64,000 nucleotides of DNA from Vitellaria paradoxa (Eukaryota; Streptophyta; Magnoliopsida; Ericales; Sapotaceae). The position numbers were made by a program, and so were the translations under genes. The notes beneath the pieces were generated by a model that did not search any database, was not told the DNA's origin, and worked only from the letters and a program-made list of their open reading frames with translations. Position 1 is the first letter of the stretch, and every line of letters begins with the position of its first letter. The DNA lies in assembly GCA_019916065.1 (NCBI GenBank), contig CM034233.1, forward strand, positions 54,739,947 to 54,803,946. Reading direction: 5' to 3'. Shown here piece after piece: positions 31,323 to 43,088 of the stretch.

Positions 31323-32965
31323 CACAGAGAAATTATACGACAACTGAAAAGGAATTGCTAGCGGTTGTTTTTACCCTTGAGAAATTTCAATCTTATCTCA
31401 TTTGTTCATCAGTGATCGTCTTCACTGATCATTTTGCGCATAAATACTTGTTGACCAAGCAAGAGGCCAAACCACGATTACTTCGATGGATATTGTTATT
31501 GCAAGAGTTTGACCTTGAAATTAGAGATAAAAAAGGTGTTGAAAATGTTGTAGCAGATCATCTGTCACGGTTGCCAGTGAAAGTTTATTCACAGGATGAA
31601 ACTCAAATAAACGACAGCTTTCCCGACGAACAATTGTTTAACGTAGAAGCGATAACAACATCCAATCCTCCTTGGTATGCTGATATTGTTAATTATCTAG
31701 TGACAAGACAACTCCTGGAAGAATGGAACTATAGGGATAGGAAGAAATTCCTTAGAAATTTACGTGTTTTCTTTTGGGATGATCCGTATTTGTTTAAATA
31801 TTGCCCTGATCAAATGATACTCCGTTGTATTCTAGAGTGGGAAGTTTCAAGCATAATTGAGTTCTGCCACTCTCAAGCATGTGGAGGCCATTTTTTCACT
31901 AACAAAACAGCTGCTAAAATTCTTCAATGTGGATTCTATTGGCCCACACTTTTTAAAGATGTGCATCATTTTTGCACTACATGTGATAGATGCCAACGCT
32001 TGGGTAGTTTAACACGTATGAACATGATGCCTCTATCCCCCATTATTGTTTTAGAAATCTTTGATTGTTGGGGAATAGATTTCATAGGCCCCTTCCCAGT
32101 TTCATTTGGATATGAATTCATACTAGTTGGGGTTGATTATGTCTCCAAATGGGTGGAAGCAATTGCCACAAGAACAAATGATCATAAAGTTGTGCTCAAA
32201 TTCCTTCATGAAAACATATTCTCGCATTTCAGGGTACCACGAGTAGTTATTAGGGATGGAGACAAACATTTCTGCAACTGGCCAGTAGGAAATTTACTAC
32301 ACATATATGGAGTAGTACATAAAGTGAGTACTGCATATCATCCCCAAACAAGTGGCCAAGTAGAGCTTGCAAATAGGGAAATTAAGCAAATTTTAGAAAA
32401 GACTGTTAATCCAAATCGCAAGGATTGGTCACTGAGGTTGATTGATTCTCTCTGGGCATATCGAACTGCATATGAAACCACCTTGGGGATGTCACCGTAC
32501 AGATTAGTTTATGGTAAGCCTTGCCATTTGCCTGTAGAATTGGAACACAAAGCTTATTAGGAAATTAAGAAATTTAACCTTGATCTTGATAAGGTTGGGC
32601 TACACCGTAAACTTCAGATCGCTGAAATGGAGGAGTTACGGAATGATGCATATGAGAATGCATTAATCTCCAAGGAAAAGATAAAGAAAATACACGACCA
32701 TCATATTACACGACATTTATTTTATGAGGGTCACAAGGTATTGCTTTATCGCTCATGACTTCACTTATTTTCGGGCAAATTGCAATCTAAATGGATGGGA
32801 CCTTTCATTGTTACCCATGTAGCAGACCATGGAGCTATTGAGATAGAAAACCCAGGCATTGAGAGTCGTTTTAAAGTCAATGGGCATAGGCTAAAGCCTT
32901 ATTTGGAGAATTTTATTGGTTTGGTTGAAACGTGGGATCTTTTGGATCCCCCATCTTATGAGTAA
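31323..32965 (+). pseudogene. RNase H end and integrase of element A
   Basis: This continues the frame cut at 17743: [18 protein letters not shown] then [10 protein letters not shown] and [21 protein letters not shown] finish RNase H by about 31575. The integrase HHCC domain is complete ([11 protein letters not shown]...FCTTCDRC, 31864-31995). The core keeps D (WGIDFIGPF, 32080), D (VIRDGDKHF, 32261; the usual Ser before it is Arg) and E ([11 protein letters not shown], 32358). The frame is open for 401 codons to TAG at 32558, continues to a TGA near 32757, and ends with [11 protein letters not shown] and WDLLDPPS at 32963. It is the best-preserved integrase in the window, but still broken. 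Confidence 0.9.
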
Positions 32966-33094
32966 TCCAGAATGATTAATTTGTTGTACCATACTTAGAC
33001 TTAGGATAGATTTAATTTTTCGTTAGTTTAGAATTTTAATTGTTAGGATAAAGTTTTTTTTCTTATTTTGAATAATAGAGCAAAATAGAGGGGA

Positions 33095-33310
33095 ATGGTC
33101 TCTCTGTGGTCCAGACCACCCATCCACAGTCGAGACCATAATAAGTTGCTGGAAAATTCATTAAACTGGGACCATTCTGTGGTCCGGACCGGTCCCAAAT
33201 GGTCCGGACCCTACGGGTTCTTATTTTCCCATTTTGGCAGCTCACTTTTCTTATTCATCTCTCCCAAGTTCTTCTTCTCTAAAATCCCTTCTCCATCATC
33301 ACGGGTTTCT
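33095..33310 (+). promoter_or_regulatory. U3-like palindrome block plus pyrimidine patch, element A
   Basis: CTGTGGTCCAGACC (33105), CTGTGGTCCGGACC (33177) and GGTCCGGACC (33200) repeat the palindromic words seen in LTR A (12222-12270) and in the same internal place of element B. A CT-rich stretch (33240-33300) follows. A GAG/GTGAGA donor is at 33381/33382. Likely an internal promoter and first exon; inference. Confidence 0.45.
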
Positions 33311-33880
33311 GCAAGATTTAGCTTTTCCGAGTCCCAGTTGGTGAAGAATTCGTCCCCATCTTCGGATTTAAGCAATTTGAGGTGAGATCTTCAATTTCTT
33401 TCAAGCCTTAGGTACTGAATTCTTCATATTTCTTCAACCCGAGCCTAGGGTTGAGTTTTTTCCTTAATGGTGTTCCAAACCATGGGGAAATCGAAATTTT
33501 GCCTAGGGTGTGAAGTGTTTAACATGCTCATGCTCCCTTTGCCGTGGGTTACACTTGGGTCCAAATAGTTGGTTTGGATTTTGAATTGTGTTTTTAATCT
33601 TGATATAAAACTCCTCTTTGTTCATTTTTTTTCAAATACTTTTATTCAAATTGTTGTGTTGATTAAGGGACCCCATTTTAGGTGGATGTTGTATGGCCAC
33701 CTAAATGATCAAAGTGAACCCATTCATGGTAGATATGCACAATCATGTATGTTTCCATCAAATAGCATTCTCACCATGATTTGAATTCTCATAGTGCAAA
33801 TAGTTTGGGGCCACTGAATTTGTGTAGACATAGGCTTGATTGGTTAATTCAATATTTATTTGTGTTGGTTTCTAGCTCTC

Positions 33881-34971
33881 ATGGCTCCACGGGTTAAACA
33901 TAGTGCTAACAGGAAACTTGAAGCCCATTCTTTTGATAGAACCCAATTTTGGAAGGCTGAATCTGAGCGTAGTTATGATGATATTTGGGCTCACAAACCT
34001 GTTGTAATTGAGCGATACTAGGAAATTGACCACTTTAGGAAGGAAGAATTCTTGTTGGAACAGAATTTTGAAGGGCGACAATGGCTCCACATCGCCAAAT
34101 TTAATGCTTACTGTGTGACAGATTTAGTTAGAGAATTCTTTGCCATCTTCAAAGAAGGTTCCATTATTTGGAAATGGGGAAGAGAGCGCCTTATAAGCTG
34201 GGTCCGGGGGGTTGAGGTTATAATAACACCAAATGATTTTGCTCAAGTGTTTCAATTGCCCCGCGTGCAAAATCCTGAGTTCATATATCCAGCTGAGGGT
34301 ACCCCACCTTTCCCTATCGTAGTTTTAGAAATATTATCAGAAGGACAGGATTGGGTAAGGGAGTATAGGAAACCAGCTTCGGTATTAAAGGATAAATACT
34401 GGGCCCTGCATATGTTTTCTTGTACCAACTTATGCCTTAGAATAGGAATTCCGATTGCACTGCCCTTCGAGCTCGCCTGATATATGCCATTGGGATAGGA
34501 ATGACATTGGATTTGCCTTCTTACTTATGGCACCAATTGGCTTATGTTTGTGACCATTCGGGATCTTTAACTGCTCTACCATTTGGACGCGCTCTAACTG
34601 ATATTTTCAGGAGAAAGGGAGCTCAAATTTCAGACGACTTGCCCGTTGCCTTGGGATTGTAACCCTTCAACATTACATCCTACGCTAAATCCCGAGGTAT
34701 ACTAAACAAGAAGTGGAAAACTGAGGACCCAGAGGAGGGTGGACCATCATAGATTTTGGAGGACTCAGATGATGATTAGGACGTGACTAATGCAGAATTG
34801 GCAGAGCAGATTGGTGCATTGGCTGAGCGCATCAGCCTTATAGAGCAGAACCAAGAAGAGGATCATCAGTTACTATTACGTATCACTCAGTCCTAACAAA
34901 CTCAAAGGCACCTTCTCCAGAGTATCTTAGATCATATTAGGGACTCTTTTCCACTTCCACCGCCTAAGTGA
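33881..34971 (+). pseudogene. Athila env-position ORF, element A
   Basis: ATG at 33881 follows a TTTCTAG acceptor-like site by five bases and opens a frame homologous to the env-position ORF of B. TAG at 34019 is early. The core (34052-34480) has LISWVRGVEVIITPNDFA, FQLPRVQNPEF and VLKDKYWALHMFS. A frameshift near 34440 moves the rest to another frame, through LDLPSYLWHQLAY, ALPFG and the acidic and coiled-coil-like tail, ending at TGA 34969. Two to three further stops lie in the tail. The domain order is identical to B, so both descend from one intact gene. Confidence 0.75.
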
Positions 34972-35249
34972 TGGGATGATTTGTTTTTCTTTCTTTTTGG
35001 TTTTAGTTTCTTTTTGGGAGTTTAGGACTAGGTCTGCACATTGTTATTTGATATTCCTAAAACTCCAAAAATTTGTACTTTTTATTTTGATTTTTGGAAT
35101 TTGGACTATGTTCAATTCATTTTTGTTTCGTTATTTCTTTTGATGTCTTTTTATCTTTCTTGCTTATGATTATCATCTTATGGTTTCTAGCATTATCATC
35201 TATGTTCTTAAATATCTTGTGTTATCTCTGTTGTAAGCACAGGTTCATC

Positions 35250-35792
35250 ATGACTGGTCCTACTTCTGATGTTAATAATCTAGTGTTAAACGCTAACATA
35301 TTAATTGGAAGGAAACGTAAGTGGGAGAGTGAACCTTATATATATAGCGAGGAGAGTGATTATGACCATTCAGAGGGTGACTTGGAATCATAGCCGAATG
35401 CGTGTTTTATTGAAAGTAATTCTTTGCTATTACCACTTATATTTCCCCCCTTTGTTCAAATAAACCCTAACCAACTTCTTGAGGGACAATGGTGGGATGA
35501 GGTTGACCTTCAACTTCTTTTAGATATGGAGTGGACCAAAATCACAATCTCAATTGATTGGCCTGATGCACCCACTTACGACATAGACACAGATATTAAC
35601 TTTGAATCTGAGATGGGATATCAGGATATACCTCCATTGGAAATCTTTGAGGGTTCGAGTGCTAACAGTGAGATTGGAGCTACGAGTGCTGACAATGCTA
35701 ATGAATCAGATCAGGATGATTTTGGTATTTCTTTGCAATCTCTTTTTGATTTTCGTCAAGCCTTAACTACATTTGAAGCCAACTTAAGGTAA
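35250..35792 (+). pseudogene. conserved acidic second 3' ORF, element A
   Basis: ATG at 35250, nine bases after a GTAAGCACAG acceptor, opens a 180-codon frame with one TAG at 35391. It encodes GRKRKW, an acidic segment, then GQWWDEVDLQLLLDMEW (35485-35535), PPLEIFEGSS and DDFGISLQSLFDF, and ends at TAA 35790. An AAG/GTAATT donor sits at 35788/35789, exactly where B has its donor. No family is recognised. Order and spacing of the three conserved blocks match B closely, which supports a real protein. Confidence 0.6.
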
Positions 35793-36120
35793 TTCTCAAC
35801 CTTACTATTTATTTTCTTCTGTTACTTTTCATTCTGCTCATATTAGTATTAGTTCACTTTGTTGCATGTATATTATGAGTCACTTGCATTTAAGTCGGAC
35901 ACCGTTTTGGGGCCCGGGCATGCCCCCTTGGCTTTGTGCTTGGCAAGCTCCCGCGGCTTGCCAGCGCCCCGTGGCGTTGCTCGTGCCAACCCACGGGGCT
36001 TGCCATGCCTCTTGACATGCCCCATTGCCGTCCCCCGCCCACGTCGAGGGAAGCCCGAGGTGTGCCCATCACCTCGGGGGACCATGCCAAGGACACTCGG
36101 TGAGTGCCAGGGGGCGCCCT
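35793..36120. other. end of element A and GC-rich islet
   Basis: Similarity to the 3' UTR of B fades near 35880. From 35905 to 36120 the base composition jumps to roughly two thirds G+C, with repeated GGCTTGCCA and CATGCC words and many CpG. Overlapping open frames on both strands result from the lack of AT-rich stops. Element C pol text begins directly after it. Its origin is unknown. Confidence 0.6.
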
Positions 36121-37398
36121 GTGGTTTGCTGATATAGCTAATTATTTAGTAACTGGACACATTCCAATAGAATGGAGAAAAAAATATAAGAAATTCTTGA
36201 GAAATGTCAGTGTTCTTCTCGCCTGACTTATACCTCTCCAAATATTATCCTAATTAGGTCATCTGTTGTTATATACCTGAATGGGAAGTACCTAGTATCC
36301 TCAAGTTTTCTTATTCACAAGTATGTGGGGGCCATTTCTCCATAAGCAAAACTACTACTAAGATCCTTTAGTGTGGATTTTATTAGCCCACCTTGTTCAA
36401 GGATGTTAATAACTTTTGCACAGCTTATGATAGATGTCAAAGTTTAGGGAGTCTTACCGACAGGAACATAATGTCGTTACCCCCAATCCTCATACTAGAA
36501 GTCTTTGACTATTGGGATATTGATTTCATGGGACCATTTCTAGTGTCATTTGGATATGAGTACGTCCTTGTAGGGGTGGACTACATATATAAATGGGTTA
36601 AAGCCATTACAACACGAACCACTGATCACAAGATCATGCCAAAATTCCTTCATAAAAACATTTTTTCATGTTTTGGGATGCCTAAAGCCATCATCAGTGA
36701 TGGGGGCAAACATTTTTGCAATCGACCAATAGGTTTGCTATTACATAAATATAGGGTTGTCCATAAAGTAGGCACTTCTTACCACCCTCAAACGAGTGGT
36801 AAAGTAGAGCTTGTAAATCAAGAAATAAAGTAGATCCTTGAAAAGACAATTAATCCAAATTGCAAGGATTGGTCTTTGCACCTAATATACTCCTTTTGAG
36901 CATATCGGACAGTATACAAAACAATACTAGGGCTGTCTCCATATAGGCTAGTTTATGGGAAACCATGTCATTTTCCCGTCGAATTGAAACATAAAGCTTA
37001 TTGGGCTATCGAACAATTTAATACCAATATCGATGAAGTAGGGCTTCGTCGTAAGCTTCAACTTGTGGAAGTGGATGAACTTAGGAACGATGTGTACGAG
37101 AACGTGCAAATCGCAAAAGAGAAAATAAAGAAAATACATGATCAACATATTGCATGATGATCATTTTATGAGGACCAAAAGATTCTCATTTATTGCTCTT
37201 GGCTTCACTTATTCCCTGGGAAACAATCAAAATGAGTTGGACCTTTCATTGTGTGATATGTTTCCGAGCACGGTGCTATAGAAGTTAAAAATCCTAAGAA
37301 CAAGAATCACTTCAAGGTCAATGGGCATCGCTTGAAACCATATCTGGAAAACTTCGTTGCCTCAGTTGAAGCATCTCTAAAATTCCTTGTCATTTGAC
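36121..37398 (+). pseudogene. Athila integrase of element C, decayed
   Basis: The segment starts at the RNase H/integrase linker (WFADIANYLVTGHIP). Part of the zinc domain has several stops. The core is open from 36393 to 36833, with D (WDIDFMGPF), D (IISDGGKHF, 36690) and E (GKVELVNQEIK, 36803). The C-terminal half continues with three or more stops and ends with [17 protein letters not shown] at about 37370. Catalytic residues survive even though the frame does not. Confidence 0.8.
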
Positions 37399-38279
37399 TA
37401 ATCTCACCAAGCAATCCTAAATTAGTTTTTTTTAGTATTTTAGATAGCATTTTAATATTAATCCAACACGCAACATTCTTGAACCAAGCAAAAGAGTGAA
37501 AAGAGCTAAAAAATTACTAAACTACCCCTCGCATCATGATGCTATCTCGACGGCAAAGGGTAGTCCCCAAATCGACAAAAACTTTCTCTTGGTGTCAGGA
37601 TGTAATGCACCTAACATGAGGGTTTTAAACACCTTTTTGGCTAATTTAGTCTTCCATGCAACTACCCATCTCTCTCTCTAATCCATATCTTTCTTTCTCT
37701 AAAAAATTGCACCTCACGTAGCTATTTTCTGGCCAAACTCTAGCCAAAATTCTGCGACCCAAGGCCACTCGTCTCCATTCTCATGGTTTGGAAGTTTTTC
37801 CACCACAAAAATCCACAAATCCAAGGATTTGCAAAGTGTTCTTCGTGTTCTTCGTTGAAGTTTAGTGACCGATTCACACTCTTGGTAAGTTTCTTGCATT
37901 TTCCTGATGATTTTCTTTAAAAATTTTCAAGGCACTATAAAGACTCCCCTGTGAAGTCTTCCCTATTCTTCAAATGAGTTTATACAGTGAAGACTCGAGT
38001 GTGTGGTCTTTTGATTTTATTGAAGAATGGTTTTTTATGATGAGAATCTTTACAACTTGGCAAAATAGTTTAGGCCACCATTTGTGGGTGGACTTAGGAT
38101 GTGCCTTTTGTAAAGCAATGGCTATATACGTTATAACAGATTTTTGAATTCTTGTCTTTTCCCGTGTTTTCTCATCACCTTGAAAAAAAATTGATACTAA
38201 AAATGAATTTTACCAAGAAAACCTATTGATTGATTGTTGAATTTGTTCTTGTGTGCATTTAGTAATAGGTCCGTGTAAA
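37399..38279 (+). other. noncoding stretch with candidate first exon and intron, element C
   Basis: A CT-rich run (37665-37705) resembles the pyrimidine patches of A and B. A CTTG/GTAAGT donor lies at 37884/37885 and a TAG acceptor at about 38270. The GGTCC palindromes of A and B are not recognisable here. Open frames at 37496 and on the minus strand at 37714 do not resemble known proteins. Confidence 0.4.
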
Positions 38280-38973
38280 TTGCCTGCCCGTAAAGATCGT
38301 GCCACCAAAAATTATAACTGTCACAGATTTAGAAAGGGCAAGTACAAAAATATTAAAAGAATGGATAGCTACAGGCAAATGAGGGTGTCTGACATCAATG
38401 ATCAGTATTAGCCTTTACACATCTTTAGCTGCCATAACACATTTCTGTTACATAGAACCTCTGAATGTGGTGAAAAGAGAGCTAGATTACTCTACACTAT
38501 AGGAACCAAAGCTTCTATTAATCTACCAAGGTTTTTGTGGGATGAGTTAGATGATTTTATAGAACACCCCAAGAGGCATGGAGGTATCCTATTTGGTAGA
38601 ATGTTAACCTAAATCTTTGAGAAGTAAGGAGCTGCCATTGATAATACCTTAAATAGAGCTGAAGCTCTAGGACCTTTAAATTACCTATCATTTACTAAAG
38701 CCAGACCTCAGGGACCCACTAGGAAATGTAAAAATGCAGGTTTGCAACATGAAATAGGTAGTAGCTCCCAGGTTGTAGTAATAGAAGAAGAGAAGGAGAA
38801 AGTGACAAACTGCTAGCTCATGGACATGTTACTAAGCCCAGCTAAAGCCACTACCCAATTAAATAAGCAAGTGGCAAAACTTGAAATCACTGAGAATGAG
38901 AACTCTCGAATACTTAGGGGCATATTTGACTGTCACTTTGGCCCCAGAGCACCATTTCCACCTCCTCCATAGC
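38280..38973 (+). pseudogene. env-position ORF remnant, element C
   Basis: The expected start codon reads TTG (near 38280). Blocks recognisable by comparison with A and B are an N-terminal MP-type basic start, ARLLYTIGTKASINLPRFLW (38490-38545), the GGILFGRMLT block and an acidic, coiled-coil-like tail ending in a Pro-rich PPFPPPP-like end at 38970. The middle (LISxVRG to WALH) is largely lost, which indicates an internal deletion of about 300 bases. At least five stops are present. Confidence 0.5.
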
Positions 38974-39259
38974 AGTGAAACATAGAAGAATCATTCTACA
39001 TTTCGTTTTTGTTTTTCACTTACTTACATGCATGTACTTGATGATAGTTCTATGTTGTAATACGTTCACTGCTTCTCGACTTGGTGTGTTTTGTTTAAAC
39101 TTTGGGTATTGTAACATAATGGATTTAATTCTCCTTTTGAGTAATGTTTTCCTAGTTTTATAAACTTTTAGTATACAATTTGTACCATGTTCATTCTTTT
39201 TTACGTTATTTATTATGAATTAGCTATTATATCCTCCTTGTAAGTTCAGGTACTTTAAC

Positions 39260-39835
39260 ATGGATAAATTTGATGAATTGGATGAACTCACATTTGATGA
39301 TATGGATAATCCCAAATCCTAAAAAGAGTTGGGAGGGATGGTTGTTGATGTTAATTTGTTTTATGAACCCATTGAGAATAAAGATGAATTTGAAGTAGCC
39401 ATCAAGCTAGATTTGTGGGGTGACGAGCATTTTGTGAATGGTCATCAGATGTTAGCAAACCAACCTCAACAGTTCTTTAAATTCCCACATTAGATTTACG
39501 AACCTTATTAGATGAACCTTGAGTCTAATGAGGAGGATGAAGACCCTGTTGAGTTTGACACCTTATCTTGGTGTGACACCCCAAAATCTAACCCTAATAA
39601 GGAGGAAAGAGAAACATTTTATTCATCTTTCGCTACATTTATTACTTTCTATTTTAACTTGGCACACTATCTTCATCAGGTATTATCTACTTTACTCCCT
39701 AGTATTATTTTCACCTGTGTGACCTTTTTGTTGGGGTTGGACCAAAGTGGCTTTATATATCTATCATTCATTTTTCTTATGTCAGGATATTGTCATGCTT
39801 TTCCATGCTTCCATGCACACTATAGACTCACCTAG
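39260..39835 (+). pseudogene. acidic second 3' ORF remnant, element C
   Basis: ATG at 39260 follows a TTCAG/GTACTTTAAC acceptor and opens an acidic frame with three stops. It lacks an obvious QWWDEVDLQLL block, although a KLDLWGDEHF segment at about 39405 sits in the same place. A CAG/GTATTA donor at 39679/39680 matches the donors at the end of the acidic ORF of A and B; codons after it (39680-39835) are probably intronic. Homology is inferred mainly from position. Confidence 0.45.
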
Positions 39836-41524
39836 TTTAGTGACACATTAGGGACAATGTGTAATTCTCGTTAGGGGTGATACATAGTAGCATAAATGGA
39901 TTATATTTTGTAAAAGTTTTTCAAATATAAAGCAAATTTTGAACTTAAAGACCTGACTGGGAAAAGTGAATGTAGTAACAAGATTTCAAGTTATCTTAAG
40001 TTTGTATTGATCGTTGGAAAGATGAATGGTTCGATTTTATTGTCAGATAAGCAGTGAGATTCAGAATGAAACTAAACCTTTTGAAGCACATTAAGAACTT
40101 GACATTTGACGTTGTTAAAATGAAAGTGTGTTAAGTGGTCAAACTCATAAGAATTAGTTGTCTAAGTATGTCAAAACATAGATGAAAATTCGCTTACCCT
40201 ACATTCAGTGAGTTTGAGAGCCTTATCTTCTTGATATAAGGGATTACAGGAAACTTTTACTTTTCTTTCATCTCATATTTTTTTTAGCTTCGTAAACACT
40301 AGATTGCTTTGGTATTGCATGCACAAGGTATTTTGTTTAGGACGCACGATTAAATTGATGTCTCTGAAGGATGTTTTTAGCCTTTAGTGTGATGTTAGGC
40401 CATCTTTGAAATTTTTGAAGCCCGTACCCTTTCTTTCATTACATTGCCTTAAGAGCCAACCTGAAGCTAAAAAAATAATAAATCTTTTTTTTCCTTCTAA
40501 TTAACAACAATGGATATAACCCTTAACCTTAGTTGTTTATGTGAGCCAACCCTTACATATTATGGGACTCTAGTACAATCTATTTGAGCAAAGTAAATAA
40601 AGGAGTAAGAAGAAAATATAGAATGGCTAAGGAAGAAAAGATGTATGATTTATTGGGACCTGCACATTTAAAAGCTATATCTCTCCCTTGTCTGTCCCAT
40701 AAAAAAAATCATGTTTATAATTAATAAAGCTTCAAGTGTTGATCGTAAAGTTTAGTGTGTAATGAAGTGGCAAAGGAGAAGTTGGGGAAGGAAAGATGAT
40801 AAAGTGATGCACTTCATATTCAATTCCCATGATATTGCATTTTGAATTTTGTACCTTTCATTTGTAAACCCAACACCCCATGGCCAAGTTACAACCTTGT
40901 GAAGACCTAATTGACTTTAGGTGAAGGGCATTTGTAAGAACATTGATGAGACTTGTGTGTATGTTGAGTAAAATTAACTCAATAAAAGCATGAGTAAATC
41001 CTTCTTTGAAGCTACACTCAAATATTTTCAATTTTTTTCTATTCATGTCTTAAACTGGTTCAATGCAAAATTTGTTTTGCATCATTACATGAACTATAAG
41101 GGAAACCTATTCCGGAGTGAATTCTTTTATTGAATGAACAACTTAAAGTGATATTTGGAGTCGAAACCGCAGTTTTAGATTACAATTGACATTTAGTTTG
41201 TATGGGTGATGTTAGTTGATACATTGAAATTGAGGTAATTGAAAATAATTGAGTGTATCAATGTTAAAAAGAGCTTATTTGATTTCTAAATAGTGTAACC
41301 TATTTGTTACTGACATTGAACAAAGAGACTTTTGATTGGTTAAAAACTTAGCAATTAATTTGAGAATTTTGTGGGTAGATTCATTGCAAACCCTCACGAG
41401 ACTTCACTTATCCAATAGGGGGAACCTAGGGATTTAAAAGGTTTACTACAGATAGCTAAATGCAATCGTGTTTCTAACGAAAAGAGAATTTAGATTGGAT
41501 AATTCTTTTTGTTTTCTTTTCAAG
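39836..41524 (+). other. 3' UTR of element C
   Basis: The hairpin ACATTAGGGACAATGT (39845-39860) and a degenerate polypurine run (TTAGGGGTGA, 39871) repeat the internal cassette of B. Later phrases, such as GTGGGTAGATTCATTGCAAACC (41370) and GGGGGAACCTAGGG (41418), match the 3' UTR of B. No gene is supported. The terminal polypurine tract is poor (TTTTCAAG before 41525). Confidence 0.6.
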
Positions 41525-43088
41525 TGATTATGCTTGAAAAGGGTTAATCCTTAGCTCAAATTCCTATTGTTATTACCTTAGCCCGAATTCCTATTGTTAT
41601 TAACTAAAATATGGTGTTATTTCATACATGTTGATAGAAATTTGTAGTCCTTATAGAAATATATTCTCCGATTTAGCAAATGAGCATTAAAGCTAAGAAA
41701 ACACAAAAACTTATCATAAGGACTTGGAGGAGCTAAACGAGGTCCAAAATGAAGCAAAAGAGGAGGATCCAATCCCGATGTCCCGACGCTAAGGAGTAGT
41801 AGCATGATCTTGTAGGGTTGAAGTTGCAACTGACCCACTGGGCATGGGTGTCCTGACAGCGTCCTGACGCCACGACCTTGATGTTTTAGATTTTAGGGTT
41901 TTCTCTAGTTCTTTATAAATACAGATGCTATATCAGACTTTCAGATAGCTGTACATACATTCTTTTCTAAGAGTTTTTCCTTTAGTTTTAGAGAGTTTTT
42001 AATGAGTTTACATTGAAGGTTTGGATTCAATCTTTGAATACACAGTAGTTCATTTAATACAAGTGTAGAATTTTCACCAATGGAGTTTGCTTCTTCTACT
42101 TTCTCTTTTATTTTCTGCTTTGCTTATTTCTTTAATATGCTAGCGTGGATTCATACTTGATTCAACCCATAAATGATGGGTGGATCCTTATTTGAATGCT
42201 AGATGTCATTAGATCTAAGCATACAACGTAAAACTTGCACGTTAGATCCTTGTTTTCCTAGATCTATTTTCTAATATTTTCAAAACCTTCAAAAACATAT
42301 GTAGTTGATAATATTTCCTTAAAATCACTAATAACTACATTTGTTTAGAACTTTCTAAAAACTTTGAAAATATAAGAGATGAATATAGATTTATTTTCTA
42401 GTTTTCTTCTTCTTTTGGTTTTCAAAACATTATAAAACTTGTTACCTCGATCATATTTTATTAAAATCCCTGGTGATGTTACTTGATTATAACTTTCTTA
42501 ACATTTTGAAATAAAAAAAAGGAAATCTGGACCAAAGAATGCTTTCAAAATAATATATTCCGATTTTATTTATCCTAATTGTGATTTAAAACTATGCTTT
42601 GGATTAAATGCTTTTATCATGAAATCTTTCCAGTTTATTTTTCCTAAACATGAGCTATAAACTGAGACAATAATCACATCTAACATGAGAATAAGTATTC
42701 ACTCGGATGTGTCAGTTGGATCAATTTCTTTCCTATATTGTTTCAAAATCCTAGTTTCTTTATTTTCATTGTTTATTCTAGATTAATTTACTTTGAATCT
42801 TACAAGCCTTGCTACTTAGATTAGAATTGTTTTGATTACCTATTTTCTAGTTTAACTTAATTACTTGCAATTATAATTTCTTGTTAAGTAGTTAGTAATT
42901 AAAACCAACCTTTTTAAAACATAAACTCATTTTTATTTTATTGCTTTAAAAAGAGAACACTAGTTTAGAAGAACTTATAAACCCTAGGCTTCTTTCGTAG
43001 TTCCCTGTGAATACGATCCTGGTCTTACCAGGTAAAACTACATTGCACACATTTATACTTGGGGGTTAATTTTAACTGTACATTTGCA
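41525..43088 (+). repeat. 3' LTR of element C
   Basis: TGATTATGCTTG opens and TTTGCA closes about 1564 bp. The content follows the Athila LTR order: GTCCCGACG words in U3 (41780-41870), a TAGGGTTTTC phrase, TATA box TTTATAAATA at 41912-41921, two degenerate TCACT/TCCCTGGTG modules, and near the end a CTTACCAGGTAAAACTACATTGC phrase matching the ACTCACCGAGTT-AAAGCTAC phrase of LTR A. The exact right end is uncertain by a few bases. Confidence 0.7.

Larger units (their letters stand above)
11948..35880 (+). mobile_element. Athila-type LTR retrotransposon A, interrupted by B, 3' end missing
   Basis: Element A has a 5' LTR, an Asp-type PBS, gag, protease, reverse transcriptase, RNase H, integrase and the two 3' ORFs typical of the env-bearing Athila lineage. 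Removing element B (17744-31317) and one copy of its target duplication rejoins RNase H perfectly in frame. Gag-pol of A is a single frame from 13888 to the insertion site, with about eight stop codons but no frameshift. No polypurine tract or 3' LTR follows its last ORF; similarity to B stops near 35880. Confidence 0.85.
36121..43088 (+). mobile_element. 5'-truncated Athila element C
   Basis: Only the integrase, the env-position region, the acidic-ORF position, a 3' UTR and the 3' LTR are present. The layout and candidate splice sites match A and B, but the sequence is much more decayed, so C is older or a different subfamily. LTR, PBS, gag, protease and reverse transcriptase are missing on the 5' side, where the GC-rich islet joins. 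Confidence 0.75.

Noticed and set aside
35859..36137. Three overlapping open frames on both strands
   Set aside because: They coincide with the GC-rich islet, where stop codons are rare by composition; Arg/Pro/Gly-rich text without motifs.
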